Shown here: positions 9,282-17,487 of the stretch, one piece after another
Numbering within the stretch: position 1 is the stretch's first letter
How the letters are laid out: each line of letters opens with the position of its first letter
Origin: CAYJBH01 sp964370605
Lineage (GTDB): Bacteria > Bacillota > Clostridia > Oscillospirales > Ruminococcaceae
Direction: 5' to 3'
NCBI GenBank assembly: GCA_964370605.1
Contig: CAYJJX010000010.1
Coordinates: 16,357-80,356 of the forward strand
Length of the DNA: 64,000 nucleotides
Translations under genes and position numbers: made by a program
The notes under the pieces: model-generated
The model's database searches: none
Seen by the model: only the letters and a program-made list of their open reading frames with translations
What the model was told of the DNA's origin: nothing

Positions 9282-11454
9282 ATGAAATTTTTGTAATAGA
9301 AACGACCTCACCGATCGACAAATTTATTGTCAGCAGTTTTTTATTGTCGCATTTGTGTGAGTACTCATGGCTACATTCAAACTCGACCAAATCGTCAGGT
9401 AGACGCAGACACAGCGGTTTGCCGCAAAGACTTTTGACTTCGAGGTTCTCGGTCTTGCCATTTTTTCGTGTGGCGCTGACCGCAAAACCGCCGTTTGCAA
9501 GAAGATTTTCAAACTCAATATCGTGCCAGTCGGTCGGAATCGCCGCAAGCGGCTGTACAACACCGCCGTGAGATTGAAGAAGCATGGTGTGTATCGACTC
9601 GGCGGCGGAGAGTGGTGTTTCGATTACCTGTGCAAATTCGGAGTACATGGTATTCGGACACAAAAAGTCGTTGAGACCGTTTAGATATTCCAGCGCACGG
9701 TCACCGTCTTTCAGACAGGCCATCATGCCGGCGGCACCGGTGAATGTATAACCCTGCAACCGCTTTTCAAGGCTTAGCCAGTGTTCGATTGATTTTATAG
9801 CAAGTTTTCGCTTTGTCTCGTCTTCAAAATCCATGGTGGAAAGTGGATAGATCATCATAAGATGAGAAAAATGTCGGTGGGAAATTGCCATCGGTATATC
9901 GCGGCCGATCATATATCCGTTTTCGTCGGTCGGTTCCTCTGTGAGATTATTAAGCAGGTCCTTCCATGTAGATAGCATCGGATCGCCGATATTATACTCG
10001 TTATCAAGTTCTATAATTCTTTTTAAGCCCCAACGAAGCAATGATATCGTATAAGAGCAGTCATAGATTGGGTGCCAGTTTGCCCCTTTCACCGACGGAT
10101 ATTCCGGCGAACTTGTATCTTTTATATGTATGACACCGTTTGAGTCGGTCTCAAAAAGAGTCGTTGCGGCATTGATAGTCATGGCAAGATAAGGGTGCAA
10201 CAGCTCTTTGACAAGGCGCTCATCGGGAAAAATTTGCTGTTTTCTGTCCACCGTGAAAAGCACCCAAAGCAGGTTGCCGAATTCATGGGTATCGGGCCAG
10301 AGGCAGGAAAGGTCGGAAGGGGAGGTGGCACGGCTGAGATACATACCGTCCTCGATTCCCATCGGTTTTGCGTTGTCGATCAGATTTTGCTTGTTTTTGA
10401 GAAGCACCGAAATGAGAGAGTCAACCAGTTCGATATGGTTTGACACAAAGGTCGGTGAATAGGAAAGCTCAACATTCAGATTCCAAACGGTAGTCGGCCA
10501 GGTGGTGGTGGTCATGAACGGACCTTGTGAGTCGATGACCACGCCGTTTGGTCGTGTGCTACAAGCAAGCTTGTACATCTGCAACCAATAAAACTGATTC
10601 CAGTCCTTATCATCTATTGAAACAAAGCTGGCAAGATAAAAGTCGTTCCACCATTTTGCATGGAGCTCGAGGATGTTTTCTTTTTTAGAGTAGAATTTTT
10701 TCACATAGGAGACAGAGCTTGAAACGGTTTCATCGACAAGGTCACCATTGTCTATTGCAATGAAGTATTCAAATGTGTCGCCGGTTTTGACCTCTTTCCA
10801 GGCAAGCACGCAAGCGCCTTCGGGATGTACGCCATTCTCGTCCTCTGCGACAAATTCTTGGACGCTGTATGTTATATCCTCTTCACTTTTTATATATGGG
10901 GCAGGGGGGAGCAACGATAAATCAACTTTTTTGTTGGCAAAATAGATTCGGTCACTGATGCCATGCCTCGGCTGGGTATTGAGGCTGTATTTCACCGAAC
11001 CCTCCATTGTGATCTTGATATAGACACCGTCGCAATCACGGGGAACATAGCTGACATAGGATAATTTGCCGCTGTCTGTCGTGATGGTGCCGGAGACAAA
11101 GGCACCGTGCAGATGGATTCGCATGGTCTCGTTGATTATTTTGTCCTCGACCTTTAGCAACACGTTGCCGATCGGCACCCTCGGAGTTGCCCAATCTGCA
11201 CCTTGAATCATGTTGTGGGCAGTGACATCGTTTCGGCCCAGTTCCCACATGGTGACATCGGGCGAGAGTTTATAGACCATGACACCGACCATGCCGTTGC
11301 CGGTGAATACCCCCTCGTCCCATTCGCGACGATAGCATTTGACCAGCGTGTGGAATACCTCGTTTTCGGTATAAAATCCGCCCTTATACCGAACATCATC
11401 AAAAATCAAGTCGATTTTTTCGAGATAGCTTGCCATGTTTTTTTGGCTATTCAT
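9280..11454 (-). CDS. GH95-like glycoside hydrolase
   Basis: 724 residues from the ATG at 11454, chosen because AAAGGCGG lies just upstream and it overlaps the sulfatase stop by 8 bases. A longer in-frame start at 11535 would run 89 bases into the sulfatase gene. The N-terminal WDEGVFTGNGMVGVMVY, the NLN motif before VELSYSP, SHRHFSHLMMIYP and the C-terminal MLLQSH-GG region follow the GH95 (alpha-L-fucosidase/galactosidase) plan. The catalytic Asn pair appears retained, but the catalytic Asp of the usual QIDGNFGG segment aligns with Glu (VIETPLSA), so activity or specificity may differ. No signal peptide is seen, so it probably acts on imported sugars in the cytoplasm. Confidence 0.75.
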   Translation of the reverse strand: MNSQKNMASYLEKIDLIFDDVRYKGGFYTENEVFHTLVKCYRREWDEGVFTGNGMVGVMVYKLSPDVTMWELGRNDVTAHNMIQGADWATPRVPIGNVLLKVEDKIINETMRIHLHGAFVSGTITTDSGKLSYVSYVPRDCDGVYIKITMEGSVKYSLNTQPRHGISDRIYFANKKVDLSLLPPAPYIKSEEDITYSVQEFVAEDENGVHPEGACVLAWKEVKTGDTFEYFIAIDNGDLVDETVSSSVSYVKKFYSKKENILELHAKWWNDFYLASFVSIDDKDWNQFYWLQMYKLACSTRPNGVVIDSQGPFMTTTTWPTTVWNLNVELSYSPTFVSNHIELVDSLISVLLKNKQNLIDNAKPMGIEDGMYLSRATSPSDLSCLWPDTHEFGNLLWVLFTVDRKQQIFPDERLVKELLHPYLAMTINAATTLFETDSNGVIHIKDTSSPEYPSVKGANWHPIYDCSYTISLLRWGLKRIIELDNEYNIGDPMLSTWKDLLNNLTEEPTDENGYMIGRDIPMAISHRHFSHLMMIYPLSTMDFEDETKRKLAIKSIEHWLSLEKRLQGYTFTGAAGMMACLKDGDRALEYLNGLNDFLCPNTMYSEFAQVIETPLSAAESIHTMLLQSHGGVVQPLAAIPTDWHDIEFENLLANGGFAVSATRKNGKTENLEVKSLCGKPLCLRLPDDLVEFECSHEYSHKCDNKKLLTINLSIGEVVSITKIS

Positions 11455-12964
11455 TTGAAATACCGCCTTTCCGCAGCTGTAATAGTTCCGGATATTGAGC
11501 ATCGTCATCACCAAGCTCTTGCTTTGTCTTGTCAAGCAGTTCTGTCAACCGTGCTACGGTTGTTTGATATTCCGGCTCGTCATAAACATTGTGCATTTCA
11601 AAAGGATCGTTTTCAAGATCAAAAAGTTCCCAGCCGGGAGTTGAGGGTTCTGTATCACTGCCGACATCAAGAGCAAGTCCGTAGAAAAACACAAGTTTGA
11701 ATTTTTTGGTACGTATCCCGTAATGCGCCGGATTGTCATGATGGGTCAGATGCACCCAGTAGCGGTAGTAGATTAGTTCATTTATTTCATCTACTGTGTC
11801 GCCTTTGAGCAGGGGGCGAGCGGAATGNNNNNNNNNNCCTCTCATTTGCGGAAGTTTTTCAAGTCCTGCATAGTCGAGCATTGTCGGAGCAAAGTCAAAA
11901 TTGCCAACCAAAGCCTCACATACTGTTCCGGAAGCAATCTCGGCAGGATATCGAATCAGGAACGGCATCTGCATCGATTCTTCATAGATCCATCGTTTGT
12001 CGATGAAGTCGTGTTCTCCGAGTATCATGCCTTGATCAGAGGTGTATATAACAATAGTATTCTCTTCAAGACCTTCTTCATCGAGACATTGAAGTAGTCG
12101 CCCAACTCCATCGTCTATTGCCTTGACGGTGCGCAGATAGTCTTTGAGATATTTTTGATATGCCATTTTGGTGCGCCCGACACTGTCGGCATCGCCATAG
12201 TCGATTCCGCCGGTCGGCCAATTTGTGGGGTTTTCAAATAGCCGGACATAACTTCTCACGTCGCTTCGTTCCGAAACAGAGGTGCCCCTGTCCCGAGTGG
12301 CGATGCTCCGCAGTGAGTGATCTTCCCAAAGTGAGTGCGGCTCCGGTATTTCGATATCGTCAAAAAGATGTTCGTCCCGCTCATGATATTCAAAATTGTC
12401 ATGTGGCGCCTTGTGGTTGCACATCAAAAAGAATGGCTTATCTTTGTCTCGATTTTTAATGAAATCGATGCTTTTTTGTGTTACGATATCGGTGGTGTAT
12501 CCTTTTTCCCTAACTCCAAGTTCATTTTGTCGATGGGTATTGACCGATGACCAGTCAAATCCGTCGTTGATAAACCAAGGATCATAGTATGTTCCTTGCG
12601 ATGGGAATACGCTGTATTTATCAAAACCCTGCGGCTCTGAATGAAGATGCCATTTGCCCATCAGTGCGGTGTTATAACCGTTTTGCTTCAAGAGCATCGG
12701 AAAGGTGATGAAATCATGCGAAAGGGTGTCAGACAGTGCGCGAACACCGTTTTCATGCGGATAAAGTCCGGTGAGTATCGTCGCCCTGCTCGGAGTGCAT
12801 AGTGCATTTGTGCAGTAACAATTGGTCAACATTGCGCCATTTTTTGCGAGTGAATCTATGTTTGGCGTGCTGAACACTTCACTCAGACGTGACCCATATG
12901 CGCTGATCGCATTTGCCGCATGATCGTCACTCATAATATATAGAATATTTGGTCTATTATTCAT
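11447..12964 (-). CDS. Sulfatase (arylsulfatase family), interrupted by an assembly gap
   Basis: About 505 residues including four unknown ones. PNILYIMSDDH at the N-terminus supplies metal-binding Asp residues. CTPSR with Cys56 is the type I sulfatase signature, in which Cys is converted to formylglycine; GKWH and the later DHG-like region TSDQGMILGEH are also present. It should remove sulfate esters from a sugar. The start overlaps the MATE stop by 8 bases and its stop overlaps the GH95-like start, so the three genes are translationally coupled. Ten Ns fall inside the gene, but the frame reads through them. No signal peptide is seen, so cytoplasmic action is likely. Confidence 0.92.
   Translation of the reverse strand: MNNRPNILYIMSDDHAANAISAYGSRLSEVFSTPNIDSLAKNGAMLTNCYCTNALCTPSRATILTGLYPHENGVRALSDTLSHDFITFPMLLKQNGYNTALMGKWHLHSEPQGFDKYSVFPSQGTYYDPWFINDGFDWSSVNTHRQNELGVREKGYTTDIVTQKSIDFIKNRDKDKPFFLMCNHKAPHDNFEYHERDEHLFDDIEIPEPHSLWEDHSLRSIATRDRGTSVSERSDVRSYVRLFENPTNWPTGGIDYGDADSVGRTKMAYQKYLKDYLRTVKAIDDGVGRLLQCLDEEGLEENTIVIYTSDQGMILGEHDFIDKRWIYEESMQMPFLIRYPAEIASGTVCEALVGNFDFAPTMLDYAGLEKLPQMRXXXXHSARPLLKGDTVDEINELIYYRYWVHLTHHDNPAHYGIRTKKFKLVFFYGLALDVGSDTEPSTPGWELFDLENDPFEMHNVYDEPEYQTTVARLTELLDKTKQELGDDDAQYPELLQLRKGGISNE
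11828..11837. other. Assembly gap of 10 N inside the sulfatase
   Basis: Ten unknown bases in the coding sequence. The frame continues on both sides, so the true missing stretch is probably short and frame-preserving. The number of Ns may be a placeholder. Confidence 0.95.
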
Positions 12965-14339
12965 ATCCTGATTTCTCCCTTTCTTGCTTTTTTATCTTAT
13001 GCATTGTATGGATATAACATGGTATTACCGGTATCAATGTGAACACCCACGAAACAGGGTTGCTAAACCTAATTGCATCAAAACCATAAAAGTGTCCCAT
13101 CACAAAAACCATAAAAGTTTTGCCTATTACCTCTGTTACCGAACTCAGCATAGTGACAAAACCTTTGCCCATGCCTCGGACACTGCTCCGATATACCTCC
13201 AGAACGCCAAGAACCGGATAGAAAAATAGAAGCGCATAGAAAAACTGTCCCGACAAATCATATACTTCAGGTGTTATGTTGTCGCCAAGTATAGAGCCGA
13301 CTATCTGTCGAAAGAAGAGAGGAGTTACTGCAAGCATAATTACTGAATATATAGAAGAGACGATGTTTGCAAATCTTACGCCCTCTTTCAGTCGAGTGTA
13401 CTGTTTTGCGCCATAGTTCTGCGCAACAAAAACCGAAACGGTTGAACCGATTATGAGATAAACCTGCATTGCAAGGCTACTTACACGTGAAATAGCGGCG
13501 CTGGCGGCTATATGTGCCGGTGTAAAGTCGTTCATTGCAGTCTGAATAAATAATCCACCGAGTGTGATAATCGCAGGCTGCATCGACATCGGCAGACCAA
13601 TTGCAATGAGTGCTTTAATTGAAGATTTATCCGGTTTGATCGATTTTGTCCTAATACTCTCACGCATACGAAGACGCATAACTACTATGCAACCGACGGC
13701 GGCAATAAGCTGTGCGGTTACTGTGCCAAGGGCAACTNNNNNNNNNNCTCCCATGACTTGCCAGTCCATTACCACAACAAAAAACAAGCTGAATACGACA
13801 TTTGCAATCGATGATACTGTGCTGAAGAAAACAGGTGTTTTGCTATCGCCCATAGATTGCTGTATTACGCAGATCAATCGAAAGGCAAACAAGGTAGGCA
13901 AACCCCAATAGTTTACAAGTTGATAGGTGCGCATGTCGCTATAAAGTTCCGGCAGCGTATTCATTGCCGAGAGCATCAGATGGTTACAGGATATGAATAC
14001 CGTCATGATAATTATGGTTACGACAGCAGCAAGGTAAAAAGAACCTTTTAGATAACGCTGTATTTGCGCTTGATCCTTGCTGCCGAAAGCCTGGGCAACA
14101 AGTACACCAAATCCTTGAATCATTCCGCCACCGATACCGCCTGCCATATTAACAAGAACCGTTGCGGCTCCGACTGAGGCGAGCGCATTAGCCCCGAGAT
14201 AGCGGCCGACAATGACAGTATCGACCATGAAATAAACCTGCTGTATCATTGCACCAAAGAAAAAAGGTACAAAAAATGAAATAAAGTATCCTTTTATACT
14301 ACCCTGTGTAGCATCGCCGGGTGCCTTGAAAAATCTCAT
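12957..14339 (-). CDS. MATE family efflux transporter, interrupted by an assembly gap
   Basis: 460 residues with about 12 membrane segments. MATE features include VYFMVDTVIVGRYLG near the N-terminus, the repeated half with SAAISRVSSLAMQ, and a late GMGKG segment. It is an inner-membrane cation-coupled multidrug/flippase-fold transporter; the substrate is unknown. It is the first gene of an operon with the sulfatase and GH95-like hydrolase, an unusual place for a drug exporter, which hints at a role linked to glycan use. Ten Ns fall in mid-gene and the frame is kept. Confidence 0.9.
   Translation of the reverse strand: MRFFKAPGDATQGSIKGYFISFFVPFFFGAMIQQVYFMVDTVIVGRYLGANALASVGAATVLVNMAGGIGGGMIQGFGVLVAQAFGSKDQAQIQRYLKGSFYLAAVVTIIIMTVFISCNHLMLSAMNTLPELYSDMRTYQLVNYWGLPTLFAFRLICVIQQSMGDSKTPVFFSTVSSIANVVFSLFFVVVMDWQVMGXXXXVALGTVTAQLIAAVGCIVVMRLRMRESIRTKSIKPDKSSIKALIAIGLPMSMQPAIITLGGLFIQTAMNDFTPAHIAASAAISRVSSLAMQVYLIIGSTVSVFVAQNYGAKQYTRLKEGVRFANIVSSIYSVIMLAVTPLFFRQIVGSILGDNITPEVYDLSGQFFYALLFFYPVLGVLEVYRSSVRGMGKGFVTMLSSVTEVIGKTFMVFVMGHFYGFDAIRFSNPVSWVFTLIPVIPCYIHTMHKIKKQEREKSGYE
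13738..13747. other. Assembly gap of 10 N inside the MATE gene
   Basis: Ten unknown bases in the coding sequence, in a region where MATE proteins usually have a short Gly-rich turn before an ALGT-like segment. The frame is open on both sides. Confidence 0.95.
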
Positions 14340-14382
14340 TATAATTGCAATCCATTCATATTGAGGAGCATTACTTTTTGCA

Positions 14383-14411
14383 AGTATACCATCATATTAT
14401 TTTATTGTAAA
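14383..14411 (-). promoter_or_regulatory. Promoter of the MATE-sulfatase-GH95 operon
   Basis: On the minus strand TTTACA (14411-14406) and TATACT (14388-14383) are 17 bases apart, 44 bases before the MATE start. They lie just past the terminator of the upstream operon. Confidence 0.7.
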
Positions 14412-14417
14412 CAACAG

Positions 14418-14464
14418 AAAAAAACAGATAACAATTTTATAACGAAGTCACAAAATTGTTATCT
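14418..14464 (-). terminator. Terminator of the GT4-to-58-residue-protein operon
   Basis: A 13-bp perfect stem (14426-14438 with 14452-14464) with a 13-base loop is followed on the minus strand by a run of seven T. It lies 12 bases after the stop of the small gene at 14477, which supports that gene as the true operon end. Confidence 0.9.
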
Positions 14465-14476
14465 TGAGTCAAAAAT

Positions 14477-14653
14477 TTATCCACTTAAACCGCGCATCGC
14501 CAGTGCCAGTATAATCACCATCAGAACACCTAACAGTGGGAAGATAAAACCGGGCGTTCTCATAAAATGTTTTTTTTTCGGATGGGAGACAACTCGTCCA
14601 TGTTCATCTCGCTTTGGAGAGTTGTCCACCGAATAGTTGCTTCTACGTACCAT
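14477..14653 (-). CDS. 58-residue single-pass membrane protein
   Basis: A small reading frame starts at ATG 14653, with GAGG seven bases upstream, and overlaps the preceding nucleotidyltransferase gene by 11 bases. The protein has a basic, hydrophilic N-terminal half with a Lys triplet, then one hydrophobic segment (about residues 34-53, rich in Leu, Val, Ile) and a short RGLSG tail. A clean terminator follows 12 bases after the stop. I do not recognise a family. The ribosome binding site, overlap and terminator support it being translated; its role is unknown. Confidence 0.65.
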   Translation of the reverse strand: MVRRSNYSVDNSPKRDEHGRVVSHPKKKHFMRTPGFIFPLLGVLMVIILALAMRGLSG

Positions 14654-15683
14654 TTTCCAACCTCACACGCATTGTCTCAAGTTCTTCCAATTGTCCCATG
14701 TCCATAAAGGCATCTTCACGAATTGGGTAAATGCCGACACGGTGTCCACGTTTTCGATAGTCTTCGATAATGTCCGGCATGGTGGTATTGAAGTCTTCCG
14801 GCAACTCTTCGATTACCTGTGGCTCAACAAGATAAAAACCAGTGTTTGTCAGAACGTCGATTCGCGGTTTTTCGGAAAACTCGGTGATTTCACCACCCTC
14901 TGCAAGTTTGATGACCCCATAAGGAATTACTATGTGTTTAAATGCCGATACTACGGTGATCACATTGCCCTTTTCTTTATGTTCTTTATAGATGCCGGAA
15001 TAGTCGGCATCAACTAAAATATCGCAGTTTGTCAAGAAGAAAGTTCGATCTATCGAACCTTTTAATAAAGAAAGACCTCCTGCGGTGCCGAGCGGTTTGT
15101 TTTCCTCGACAAAATCAATACTTTTTCGTTCGCCTTCACTGAAATATGCTTTGATCATCTCTTTGCGATGATTAACCACCACATGAAAATCATCACAACC
15201 AAAACCGGAAAAGCGATTCATTATATGTTCAATGATTGGAATATCGCCAACCGGTATTAGCGGTTTCGGAAGTATCTTAGTATATGGGTACAGTCGTGTT
15301 CCAAGACCACCTGCCATGATGACTACCGGAAGATCGAGTTGCTCCTTGAATTGATTGGTCTGTTTTTCAAGATAGAGGTCTTTGAGTGTTCCGTTCTCTT
15401 CCACAACCGGTACACCGGAAGTATCTACCAGTTTGAAAAGTCGTTCCGCCTCGGCAAAATCGCCGGGACGCACCGTCTTTGGGGTTTTGTTCGCCGCCGC
15501 CTCACAAGAGTCGGAAAGTTCGCCGCCTGCAAGTATATGCCTGCGGATGTCGCCATCGGTAATCACACCGACAAGCTTTTCCCCTTCACAGAGCATGAGG
15601 ATATGCATCGCAGTCTCGGAAAGTTGGCGCATAGCCTCGATTACGGTACGTTCTTTTGTTATTATAAGCGGTTGTATATTCAT
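14643..15683 (-). CDS. CBS-domain sugar-1-phosphate nucleotidyltransferase (PtmE-like)
   Basis: 346 residues. Two CBS repeats fill residues 1-115 (GVITDGDIRRHIL and SGVPVVEENG), followed by a nucleotidyltransferase domain with GGLGTR at 125-130 and KPLIPVGDIPI. The CBS-transferase fusion is the layout of PtmE, which makes GDP-glucosamine for legionaminic acid synthesis in Campylobacter. Its start codon follows the LegC-type aminotransferase stop directly (TAA then ATG), which supports a shared pathway. Nucleotide preference cannot be read from the sequence, so the GDP assignment is inference. Confidence 0.82.
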   Translation of the reverse strand: MNIQPLIITKERTVIEAMRQLSETAMHILMLCEGEKLVGVITDGDIRRHILAGGELSDSCEAAANKTPKTVRPGDFAEAERLFKLVDTSGVPVVEENGTLKDLYLEKQTNQFKEQLDLPVVIMAGGLGTRLYPYTKILPKPLIPVGDIPIIEHIMNRFSGFGCDDFHVVVNHRKEMIKAYFSEGERKSIDFVEENKPLGTAGGLSLLKGSIDRTFFLTNCDILVDADYSGIYKEHKEKGNVITVVSAFKHIVIPYGVIKLAEGGEITEFSEKPRIDVLTNTGFYLVEPQVIEELPEDFNTTMPDIIEDYRKRGHRVGIYPIREDAFMDMGQLEELETMRVRLENGT

Positions 15684-16865
15684 TTATTTATTCGCTGCCT
15701 CTCTTATCACACTACAAACCCTTTCGATTCCCTCGACGTCAAGCGAGGTGGAGCAGGGGAGATTAATTATGGTGTCACGGTATATCTTGCTGTTGTACCC
15801 ACCGAAATAGTCACAGTTGCTGTAAGGTTTTAGGGTATGTATCAGAGTCCATATCGGTCGTACTCCGATTTTGTTTTGATGAAATAATGTCATCAGTTCA
15901 TCACGACTGAGTGCAAATTCTTCGACAGCAAGACTATAAAACCATCTGTTTGAACGAATATCAGAGCGAAAGGGCAAAAGTCGGACACCGTTAATGTCCT
16001 CAAGACGTTCACGATAGAGCTCATAGTTTTTGTTTTTTCTTTCGATAAACTGTTCAAGATTCTCCATCTGTGCCAGTCCCAGAGCTGCTTGAAGATTGGT
16101 CATGCGGTAGTTGTAACCGATTTCGTCGTGCACAAAATGCAGTTCGTCGTCTTTTGCCTGAGTGGAAAGATATTTTGCGTGTTCCAAAAGGCGGGAGTCG
16201 GTTGCGACCAGTGCACCGCCCGAACCGGTAGTGATAAGTTTGTTGCCGTTGAAACTGAATGCACCGAAATCGCCGACAGTTCCGGCCATCTTGCCGGCAA
16301 AACGCCCGCTTTCAAATCTGCTGCCAAGTGCTTCGGTAGCATCTTCAAGCACAAAAAGGTTGTATTGGTGCGCCAGATCCATAATAGCGTCCATGTCGGC
16401 AAGATTGCCAAAAACATGAACCGGAATTATTCCGCTGACCTTACGTCCTGTTTTTTTATTGCGAAGAATCCCTTCGTCAAAATCACATTGCATTTCACAG
16501 AAGTTGCGAAGTGCTTTGACATCTATACAAAGATTCTCGTCACAATCGAAAAATATCGGCTTTGCACCAACATACTTTACAGGGTTAACTGCCGCAACAA
16601 ATGTCAAAGTCGGAACAAGTACTTCATCACCTGATTTTGCACCGAGACAAATCAAAGCAAGGTGGAGTGCAGCGGTGCCACTAGCCGTTGCAACCGATCG
16701 CTCAACACCGTTATAGTCCGCAATTGCCTGTTCAAATTCGCCAACCATGCTGCCACCGGTGGAGACCCATTCGCTGACTACGGCTTTTTCGACATATTCT
16801 TTTTCGTTGCCACAAAAATTTGGAACGCTCAGCGGCAAAAACTCAACTGATTTGTCGTTACTCAT
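15684..16865 (-). CDS. LegC-type PLP-dependent sugar aminotransferase (DegT/DnrJ/EryC1 family)
   Basis: 393 residues. The N-terminal PLSVPNFCGNEKEYV is typical of the LegC/PglE branch. The PLP-binding Lys is likely K209 in FSFNGNKLITTGSGG, and EDATEALGS supplies the Asp that contacts the cofactor. It should aminate C4 of a nucleotide-linked 4-keto-6-deoxy sugar made by a dehydratase such as that at 29551. The start has AAAGGAG upstream and overlaps the preceding gene by 8 bases. Assignment to legionaminic rather than bacillosamine synthesis rests on the other pathway genes in the window. Confidence 0.85.
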   Translation of the reverse strand: MSNDKSVEFLPLSVPNFCGNEKEYVEKAVVSEWVSTGGSMVGEFEQAIADYNGVERSVATASGTAALHLALICLGAKSGDEVLVPTLTFVAAVNPVKYVGAKPIFFDCDENLCIDVKALRNFCEMQCDFDEGILRNKKTGRKVSGIIPVHVFGNLADMDAIMDLAHQYNLFVLEDATEALGSRFESGRFAGKMAGTVGDFGAFSFNGNKLITTGSGGALVATDSRLLEHAKYLSTQAKDDELHFVHDEIGYNYRMTNLQAALGLAQMENLEQFIERKNKNYELYRERLEDINGVRLLPFRSDIRSNRWFYSLAVEEFALSRDELMTLFHQNKIGVRPIWTLIHTLKPYSNCDYFGGYNSKIYRDTIINLPCSTSLDVEGIERVCSVIREAANK

Positions 16866-17487
16866 TTTTAACTCCTTTTTGCATTTTAATTTTATCGGCT
16901 ACTGCAAGTTTTAGCCCGACAATCACAGCCCAAAGCAATAGAGGTACAGTGATAAAAAAGTATATTGAGGTAGAATCGATCAAAAAGAATTCGATGAAGT
17001 CACGCTGTGGATTCACGATGATGTGTTCCAGTTTTCCTATTTCAACTATATAGTTAGTCGGATCAATTCTAAGACTGTTGACCGAAACCAGTCCGAAGTT
17101 GAAGACAATGCCATCGTCTTCAATTGAGCCGAACACACGATTTGAAGAAGAAAATTCCGGTGAACGATCGGTAGTGAAATAGGTGACAATTTCACCACTT
17201 TCAGAGGTGTATCGCAGATTCATAGTCAGTGAGGCAAGTAGAGTGTTTGTAGAAGGTAATATTATTTGTGGGTCGTTTGATGTAGAACTTAAAACTCCAT
17301 TTTCATCAGATACGATATCGATAAATGTTAACTCTTCTGCTTCAACAGTATAGGTGTACAGAGCACCAGTCGCTCTAAGGATTCTATCACCTGCAAATGA
17401 GACAAGACTATAAAGCAACATTACGACGAGCATGACAATGTACAACATGACAAGCAGATATTTGTTGCAAAGTTTTAAAATTCTCAT
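16858..17487 (-). CDS. Membrane protein of unknown function with two membrane segments
   Basis: 209 residues. An N-terminal membrane segment (about 9-32) and a C-terminal one (about 172-195) flank a central region of about 140 residues rich in Ser, Thr, Ile and acidic residues, likely on the outer face. I do not recognise a family. It overlaps the GtrA-HAD gene by 4 bases (ATGA) and the aminotransferase gene by 8 bases, so it is tightly coupled with both. A role in modifying or displaying the glycan made by these neighbours is plausible, but nothing in the sequence proves it. Confidence 0.8.
   Translation of the reverse strand: MRILKLCNKYLLVMLYIVMLVVMLLYSLVSFAGDRILRATGALYTYTVEAEELTFIDIVSDENGVLSSTSNDPQIILPSTNTLLASLTMNLRYTSESGEIVTYFTTDRSPEFSSSNRVFGSIEDDGIVFNFGLVSVNSLRIDPTNYIVEIGKLEHIIVNPQRDFIEFFLIDSTSIYFFITVPLLLWAVIVGLKLAVADKIKMQKGVKNE

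Noticed and set aside
11203..11700. 165-residue plus-strand frame across the GH95-like and sulfatase junction
   Set aside because: Antisense to two well-supported coupled genes and without a ribosome binding site.
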